Source of the DNA: Betaproteobacteria bacterium
Lineage (GTDB): Bacteria > Pseudomonadota > Gammaproteobacteria > Burkholderiales > SG8-41
Length of the DNA stretch: 64,000 bases
NCBI GenBank assembly: GCA_028292435.1
Contig: JAQGMI010000072.1
Location: 62,001 to 126,000 of the forward strand
Direction: 5' to 3'
The notes under the pieces were generated by a model, which did not search any database, was not told the DNA's origin, and saw only the letters and a list, made by a program, of their open reading frames with translations. The position numbers and the translations under genes are program-made. Of the stretch, positions 59,081 through 64,000 are shown one piece after another. Within the stretch, counting starts at the first letter, position 1, and every line of letters begins with the position of its first letter.

Positions 59081-59726
59081 GAGTTGTAACTCCGTATTGT
59101 TCCCGATATTTTTTTACGGCGATCAGGTTGCCCGCCATCTGGCCGTCCGTCTGCAGGTAATTCACCACGTCGTCGAGCCGCGCAATACTGATGACCGGCA
59201 TTCCATAATAACGCTCGACTTCCTGAACGGCTGACAATTCGCCCGTGCCGCGTTCCATGCGATCGAGCGCAATCGCGACGCCGCAGGGCACCGCGTTCGC
59301 GGCTTTGATGATTTCGACCGATTGCCGCACCGAAGTGCCAGCTGAAATCACGTCATCGATGATCAAAACGCGACCGGCGAGCGGTGCGCCAACAGTAAGA
59401 CCACCTTCGCCGTGGTCTTTCGTTTCCTTGCGGTTAAAGCTGTAACGCACGTTGTGCCCTGCGTCCGCGAGCGCCATGGCGACTGCCGTGACGAGCGGAA
59501 TACCCTTGTATGCGGGACCAAACAGCATGTCGAATCCGGTCTCGGCAGCGAGGATGGCTTTCGCGTAAAATTGCGCGAGTTGCTTGAGCGACTGACCGTC
59601 AAAAAACAAGCCGGCGTCGAAGAAGTAGGGCGACAAACGGCCGGCTTTGGTTTTGAATTCACCAAAATTAAGTACTTTTTTCGCCACCACGAAGCGAATG
59701 AATTCGTGTCTGAAATTGTCCGGCAT
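59073..59726 (-). CDS. pyrE: orotate phosphoribosyltransferase
   Basis: 217 residues. The PRPP-binding motif is [17 protein letters not shown]. The substrate region [13 protein letters not shown], the catalytic-loop [10 protein letters not shown] and GPAYKGIPL are all present. It converts orotate and PRPP to OMP in pyrimidine synthesis. It is unlinked to the pyrRBC' operon in this window, and divergent from an exonuclease III gene with 33 bases between the starts. Confidence 0.97.
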   Translation of the reverse strand: MPDNFRHEFIRFVVAKKVLNFGEFKTKAGRLSPYFFDAGLFFDGQSLKQLAQFYAKAILAAETGFDMLFGPAYKGIPLVTAVAMALADAGHNVRYSFNRKETKDHGEGGLTVGAPLAGRVLIIDDVISAGTSVRQSVEIIKAANAVPCGVAIALDRMERGTGELSAVQEVERYYGMPVISIARLDDVVNYLQTDGQMAGNLIAVKKYREQYGVTTHA

Positions 59727-59759
59727 GAAATTGTCCGCGGGAACTTTAGCGCAGACCGA

Positions 59760-60536
59760 ATGTTACGCGTAATCACTTTGAACCTCAACGGCATACGCTC
59801 CGCCACTGCGAAGGGTTTCCTGCGTTGGCTTGCGCGTCAGAAAGCGGATGTCGTGTGCGTGCAGGAATTGAAAGCGCAGGCCGCCGACATGGCGGCCGAC
59901 ATGCTTGCGCCGGCCGGCTTTCATGGGTTTTTCCATTACGCGGAAAAAAAAGGCTATAGCGGGGTCGGCGTCTACACGCGGCATAAACCGACGCGAGTCA
60001 GCGAAGGAATCAGTGTGCGCGAATTCGATGCCGAGGGCCGTTATGTGCGCGCCGACTTCGGCAAGCTCTCGGTAATTTCCTTATATTTGCCGTCGGGCTC
60101 GGCAGGCGAGCATCGCCAGCAGTCGAAGTTTCGCTTTATGGCGGAATTTTTTCCACATCTGACGCAACTCGCCCGCGAAGGCCGCGAAGTCATCCTATGC
60201 GGCGACTGGAACATCGCGCATAAAGAGATTGATCTAAAAAACTGGCGCGGCAACCGCAAGAATTCCGGATTTCTGCCCGAGGAACGCGAATGGCTGACCC
60301 GGATTTTTGACGAGCTCAAATTCGTCGATGTTTTTCGTGTCGTCGACCAGCGGCCGGATCACTACACGTGGTGGTCGAATCGCGGCCAGGCGTGGGCCAA
60401 GAACGTCGGCTGGCGGATTGATTACCAGATCGCGACGCCGGCAATCGCCGCATGCGCGCGCAAAGTCAAAATCTACACCGAGAACCGCTATTCCGACCAT
60501 GCGCCGCTGACAATCGATTATGATTTCTCAATCTGA
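59760..60536 (+). CDS. exodeoxyribonuclease III (ExoA-like AP endonuclease)
   Basis: 258 residues from [20 protein letters not shown]. Active-site motifs are VQELKAQ (metal Glu), [15 protein letters not shown] (Asp and Asn), [19 protein letters not shown] and [11 protein letters not shown] (catalytic Asp-His). It is a second member of the family beside the gene at the left edge and differs clearly from it (LNLNGIR against WNVNSLK), so the two are distinct subfamilies. A longer in-frame start at 59412 overlaps pyrE and is rejected. Confidence 0.93.
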   Translation: MLRVITLNLNGIRSATAKGFLRWLARQKADVVCVQELKAQAADMAADMLAPAGFHGFFHYAEKKGYSGVGVYTRHKPTRVSEGISVREFDAEGRYVRADFGKLSVISLYLPSGSAGEHRQQSKFRFMAEFFPHLTQLAREGREVILCGDWNIAHKEIDLKNWRGNRKNSGFLPEEREWLTRIFDELKFVDVFRVVDQRPDHYTWWSNRGQAWAKNVGWRIDYQIATPAIAACARKVKIYTENRYSDHAPLTIDYDFSI

Positions 60537-60555
60537 ATATTTTGATGAGCCCACC

Positions 60556-61674
60556 ATGACGCTGTGCCCCGCCGCTGAAATCGGCATGCTGCTTGCCGAT
60601 GTCGATACGCCTTGCCTGATACTCGAACTCGATGCGTTCGAGCGCAATTTGCGCCGCTTGCCCGAGTCATTGCAGGGGAAATCCATCCGGCTGCGTCCGC
60701 ACGCGAAAAGCCACAAGTGTCCGGAGATAGCGCTGCGTCAGATCGCGCTCGGTGCTGCGGGTGTCTGTGTGCAAAAAGTCAGCGAGGCCGCAGTTCTCAT
60801 CGCCGGCGGGGTCAAGGACATTCTCATTGCCAATGAAGTCGTCGGCGCGCCCAAGGTCAAGCTGCTCGCAGAACTGAACCGCACTGCGCATGTCGCCGTA
60901 TGCGCGGACAACGCGGAAAACATTTCAGCACTCGATACCGCCGCGCGTGCCGCCGGCGTTACGCTCGATGTGCTGGTCGAGATCGACGTTGGCGCTGGCC
61001 GCTGCGGCGTGCAGCCGGGCGCGCCGGCAGTCATGTTGGCCAAAAAGATTACCGCGTGCGCCAACTTGCGGTTCGCCGGGCTGCAGGCGTATCAGGGCCC
61101 GGCGCAGCATATCCGCAAAGTGGACGACCGGCGCAATGCCATCGCACGCGCGGTCGAGCACGTGCGATTGACCACGCGGCTTTTGGCGGAAGCGGGGATC
61201 GCGTGTGAATACGTAACCGGTGCGGGCACCGGCAGCTATATGTTCGAAGCAGCGAGCAGCGTCTATCACGAGTTGCAGGCGGGCTCGTATATTTTCATGG
61301 ATGCCGACTACGCGAAGAACGAATGGACCGAAAGCGGTATTCCGCAGTTCGAGCACAGTTTGTTTGTGTGGACGACGGTCATGAGCGCGCCGGCAGCGGA
61401 CCGTGTCGTTGTCGACGCAGGTCTCAAGGCTTCGAGCATTGACTCGGGCATGCCGCGCGTTGCCGACTATCCGGACGTCAATTACGTGAAAGCGTCCGAT
61501 GAACATGGCGTTCTTCAAATCACGGGCGCGACACGCTTTAAAGTCGGCGACAAACTGAAGCTCATCCCCGGCCACTGCGACCCAACGGCAAACCTGTACG
61601 ACAATTACGTATGCATGCGCAACGGCCGTGTCGAAGCATTGTGGCCGATCGCCGCACGCGGCGCCCTCTTGTGA
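60556..61674 (+). CDS. DSD1-family PLP enzyme (D-threonine aldolase / D-serine dehydratase-like)
   Basis: About 372 residues. The alanine-racemase-like barrel has DVDTPCLILELDAFERN and the Schiff-base lysine in RPHAKSHK (Lys51). The C-terminal metal site is PGHCDPTANLYDNYV, with the His-x-Cys zinc pair (340 and 342) seen in D-threonine aldolase and eukaryotic-type D-serine dehydratase. The substrate, D-threonine or another beta-hydroxy D-amino acid, cannot be fixed from the sequence. An earlier ATG at 60520 overlaps the exonuclease gene by 17 bases. Neither start has a strong ribosome-binding site. Confidence 0.87.
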   Translation: MTLCPAAEIGMLLADVDTPCLILELDAFERNLRRLPESLQGKSIRLRPHAKSHKCPEIALRQIALGAAGVCVQKVSEAAVLIAGGVKDILIANEVVGAPKVKLLAELNRTAHVAVCADNAENISALDTAARAAGVTLDVLVEIDVGAGRCGVQPGAPAVMLAKKITACANLRFAGLQAYQGPAQHIRKVDDRRNAIARAVEHVRLTTRLLAEAGIACEYVTGAGTGSYMFEAASSVYHELQAGSYIFMDADYAKNEWTESGIPQFEHSLFVWTTVMSAPAADRVVVDAGLKASSIDSGMPRVADYPDVNYVKASDEHGVLQITGATRFKVGDKLKLIPGHCDPTANLYDNYVCMRNGRVEALWPIAARGALL

Positions 61675-61696
61675 CAACTAAGCGTTAGTAAAGCGC

Positions 61697-62314
61697 TTAA
61701 AACGGATTGATCGTTTTCTGTTTGGTGTAATGCATGTACCCGATGCTGGCGCCGGCGCGCAAGCCGACGCCTAGCCGCACAGGCGCCAGGATGATCTTGC
61801 CGCGCTGTTGGTAATTGATCCCGGCGCCTCCGACGTAATACAGGCTGCCGTCAACCGCTGGGAAGCGTACGAAAAGCTGCTCGGCGGTCGGCAGATGATA
61901 GACCAGCGTGAAAACTTTCGATGCGTTGGCGCCAAGATCAAAGCCAATCGAAGGGCCCTGCCAATAAACCTTGCGCGTGCCCCCGGATTTGAGCTGCAGC
62001 GTGCCGTTGCCGTAACGAAGGCCGACTGTGATCGCGCCGCCCGCTTCTTCACCTTTGATGTAGCCGTTGGGGCGGCCATGTTCTTTGAACGCTTTTTCGA
62101 TGACTTTCGCGAGTCCCTCGGTGCTTTGCCCGAAGAAGTCGGCGGCGTCTTTAATGATTGAATCCTGATCGTAAGTGTCTTTGTCGGCGTCTTTCTTCGG
62201 TTGGTCTTCTGCGAGCGCCGGGATGGAATGCAGCGCGATGGCGAGCAGGCAGCACCACAAGGCCGTGAGCAGCCGGTTTGCGCCAGGCACGTAGTAATTT
62301 TTGCTGTATGACAC
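61697..62314 (-). CDS. DUF1134 family protein (EipA-like envelope protein)
   Basis: 205 residues from a GTG start preceded by AAGGAGG at ideal spacing. The longer ATG form at 62389 lacks one. A signal peptide (about LLTALWCCLLAIALHSIPALA) is followed by an acidic linker and the DUF1134 core: GYIKGEEAGGAITVGLRYG, YWQGPSIGFDLGANASKVF and GGAGINYQQRGKI, ending LRAGASIGYMHYTKQK. EipA in Brucella is a periplasmic beta-sandwich protein linked to envelope integrity. The function here is inferred only from that. Confidence 0.82.
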   Translation of the reverse strand: MSYSKNYYVPGANRLLTALWCCLLAIALHSIPALAEDQPKKDADKDTYDQDSIIKDAADFFGQSTEGLAKVIEKAFKEHGRPNGYIKGEEAGGAITVGLRYGNGTLQLKSGGTRKVYWQGPSIGFDLGANASKVFTLVYHLPTAEQLFVRFPAVDGSLYYVGGAGINYQQRGKIILAPVRLGVGLRAGASIGYMHYTKQKTINPF

Positions 62315-62436
62315 GAAACCTCCTTGATATGTCACTGCTTTCAAGCAGCCGCGTGCGACTGTATCATGAAAAAAGTGCGCGCCGGCCACGCTGGATCTCG
62401 ACTCAAACGATGTGAGTACCGCAAAAGGACAACGGT

Positions 62437-63759
62437 ATGAAATGGTTCAAGCGCTTCGCAATCCTGACTGCGGTATTGGCAGCAATCGCAGCAGCGATTC
62501 CCCTGTTCATCAAGCTCGACGATTTTATTCCCCGCGTCGAGAAGGAGGCGTCCGCCAAGTTAAGCGAGCCGGTCACCATCAAACGCCTGAGTTTCGGGCT
62601 GATGCCTGTGCCGCATTTGACCGTCGATGGAATTGCCATCGGTAAAACGGCGGACATTCGGTTGGCCCAGGTCACAGTTAAACCGGCGATTCTTTCGCTG
62701 TTGTCGGCAACCAAGGTGATCCGGTCAGTCGAAGTGAAGTCGCTGGTGTTGACGCAAAAAGCGATAGACAAGCTGACGGCGCTCGGCAAATCGAGCAAAG
62801 AAGCGCCGGCACCTGTACGCATTGAAAGCATCCGTTTGGACGATGCGCTGATCCAGTTCGAAAACACTCAGTTCGGACCTTTTGACGCGCGCATTTCGCT
62901 CGACAGCAGCGGTCAACCGGCCGATTCGACAGTGACGACGCAGGACGGCAAGCTAAAGATTTCGGTAAAACCTGACAATGCGCAGTACCTCATCGATGCA
63001 GTGGCCAAAGCATGGAAAGCGCCGCTCGGGCCTCCGATCGAGTTCGACGAACTGCTGATCAAAGGTGTGGCGACGGTCAACGGCGCTGAGTTCAACGACA
63101 TCTCCGCCAAACTATATGGCGGCACCGTCAAGGGCAAGGCGAGCGCCGGGTGGCTAAAGGGCCTGCAGGTCAAGGGCAGCTTCGAAATCGACCAGATTGA
63201 GTTGAAAACGCTCGTGCCGCTCGTATCGCCGGGAGCCAAAATGAGCGGCCGGCTGAATGCGAAGCCGGTTTTTTCCGCATCGGCGGCCGATGCGAACCAG
63301 TTGCTCAACGCGATGCATCTCGAAACGCCGTTCAATGTCCAGAATGGAGTTTTGCATGGCATCGATATCGAGAAAGCGGCCACCCATTTGATCAAGCAGG
63401 GGGCGACGGGCGGCGAAACCCGTTTCGAGCAATTGTCTGGGCACCTGGTTCGCGACCGCGCCGCGCATCAGTTCACGCAGTTGAAAATTGCATCCGGCGC
63501 CCTCGCGGCCGATGGCAACGTTAACATTTCGGCGCGGCAGGATTTGTCGGGCCGCGTCAATGCGCAGGTAAAAGCGGTCGGGACAAGCGCAACGGTACCC
63601 CTCAACGTTGCCGGCACCGTGCACTCGCCGCTGCTGTATCCGAGCGGCGGCACGATGGCGGGCGCCGCAATCGGGACGGTGCTGCTGCCGGGCGTCGGTA
63701 CCGGCATCGGCGCCAAGGCCGGTCAAGCCATTGAAGGACTTTTCGGGAAGAAGAAGTGA
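62437..63759 (+). CDS. AsmA-family protein
   Basis: 440 residues. A single N-terminal membrane helix (WFKRFAILTAVLAAIAAAIPL) is followed by the AsmA start domain (VTIKRLSFGLMPVPHLTVDGIAIG), a mid region, and a C-terminal AsmA repeat region with LLNAMHLETPFNVQNGVLHGIDIEKA. The last 40 residues contain a glycine-rich hydrophobic stretch (GGTMAGAAIGTVLLPGVGTG). Larger AsmA-like proteins help move phospholipid between membranes. This is a short member of unknown specific role. AAAGGA lies 8 bases before the ATG. Confidence 0.85.
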   Translation: MKWFKRFAILTAVLAAIAAAIPLFIKLDDFIPRVEKEASAKLSEPVTIKRLSFGLMPVPHLTVDGIAIGKTADIRLAQVTVKPAILSLLSATKVIRSVEVKSLVLTQKAIDKLTALGKSSKEAPAPVRIESIRLDDALIQFENTQFGPFDARISLDSSGQPADSTVTTQDGKLKISVKPDNAQYLIDAVAKAWKAPLGPPIEFDELLIKGVATVNGAEFNDISAKLYGGTVKGKASAGWLKGLQVKGSFEIDQIELKTLVPLVSPGAKMSGRLNAKPVFSASAADANQLLNAMHLETPFNVQNGVLHGIDIEKAATHLIKQGATGGETRFEQLSGHLVRDRAAHQFTQLKIASGALAADGNVNISARQDLSGRVNAQVKAVGTSATVPLNVAGTVHSPLLYPSGGTMAGAAIGTVLLPGVGTGIGAKAGQAIEGLFGKKK

Positions 63760-63766
63760 AGCCGAG

Positions 63767-64000
63767 CTAATTGGATGCGCGTTTCGGCGTCGGCTGATCG
63801 CCATTCCACGGCGCGACTTTGGGCAGCAACAACATGCCCGGCAAGGCGAGCAGCGTGCACAGCAAGAAGAAATTCAGCCAGCCCATATTTTCGACGAGCA
63901 CGCCGGTGACTGAATTGATCACCACGCGCGGCGCCGCGGCGAGACTCGTGAACAAGGCCAACTGCGTCGCCGTGTAAAGCGGATGAGTCGCGCGCGCGAT
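63767..64000 (-). CDS. AmpG-like MFS transporter, C-terminus only (gene continues beyond window)
   Basis: The last 77 residues of a major-facilitator protein: THPLYTATQLALFTSLAAAP, a helix with GVLVENMGWLNFFLLCTLLALPGM, and a short polar tail. The pattern matches the final two helices of AmpG muropeptide permeases, which import anhydro-muropeptides released by lytic transglycosylases such as Slt. The 5' part lies outside the window, so the assignment is tentative. It converges on the AsmA gene. Confidence 0.7.
   Translation of the reverse strand: MARATHPLYTATQLALFTSLAAAPRVVINSVTGVLVENMGWLNFFLLCTLLALPGMLLLPKVAPWNGDQPTPKRASN

Noticed and set aside
61680..61700. TAAGCG/CGCTTA hairpin between the DSD1-type gene and the DUF1134 gene
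   Set aside because: A 6-bp stem with a 9-base loop and no T-run is not convincing as a terminator.

Overview
The window is a stretch of ordinary, gene-dense, high-G+C bacterial chromosome. It most resembles a betaproteobacterium. Support comes from the gene orders algH-ruvX-pyrR-pyrB-pyrC', metK divergent from an lpxL-type gene followed by dapF-DUF484-xerC, an SAH riboswitch in front of ahcY-metF, the mreBCD-mrdA-rodA-rlpA cluster divergent from gatCAB, and DUF4124 proteins. I cannot name the genus. About 60 protein genes are supported. I see no rRNA, tRNA, CRISPR array, prophage or complete insertion sequence. No stretch longer than 300 bases lacks a gene.

Left part (1-12,000): a truncated exonuclease III gene and a DUF4124/thioredoxin-fold protein; prlC; a pyrimidine operon (algH, ruvX, pyrR, pyrB, pyrC') in which a roughly 270-bp inverted-repeat element separates pyrB from pyrC'; a DNA photolyase; and the trkA-trkH potassium uptake pair. 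From 12,000 to 29,300: rsmE, argA, a large membrane GGDEF-EAL protein, yggX, sixA, rpiA, ilvA, slt, an NDUFA9-like protein, two glutathione-S-transferase-like proteins, cca, a two-heme cytochrome c, a MidA-type methyltransferase, a pteridine reductase and ttcA.

Middle (29,300-41,700): an HTH domain fused in frame to a class V aminotransferase; DUF427 and SMP-30 proteins; the activated-methyl cycle (metK, then SAH riboswitch-ahcY-metF); then a divergent block with an lpxL-like acyltransferase, an acetyltransferase, a CoA-binding protein, dapF, DUF484, xerC, rlmI and yidD.

Right part (41,700-64,000): a metal, probably zinc, locus (small His-rich secreted protein, outer-membrane barrel, binding protein, ABC permease, CDF exporter) without an ATPase gene; heat-shock hslVU behind a sigma-32-like promoter; the rod-shape operon; gatCAB; pyrE and a second exonuclease III; a D-threonine-aldolase-like enzyme; DUF1134; AsmA; and the end of an AmpG-like permease.

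No wholly new system is evident. The observations most worth a second look are the HTH-aminotransferase fusion, the ATPase-less metal locus, the inverted-repeat element inside the pyrimidine operon, and a recurring pattern of -10 boxes 6-7 bases before start codons, including a near-palindromic back-to-back pair, which suggests leaderless mRNAs.
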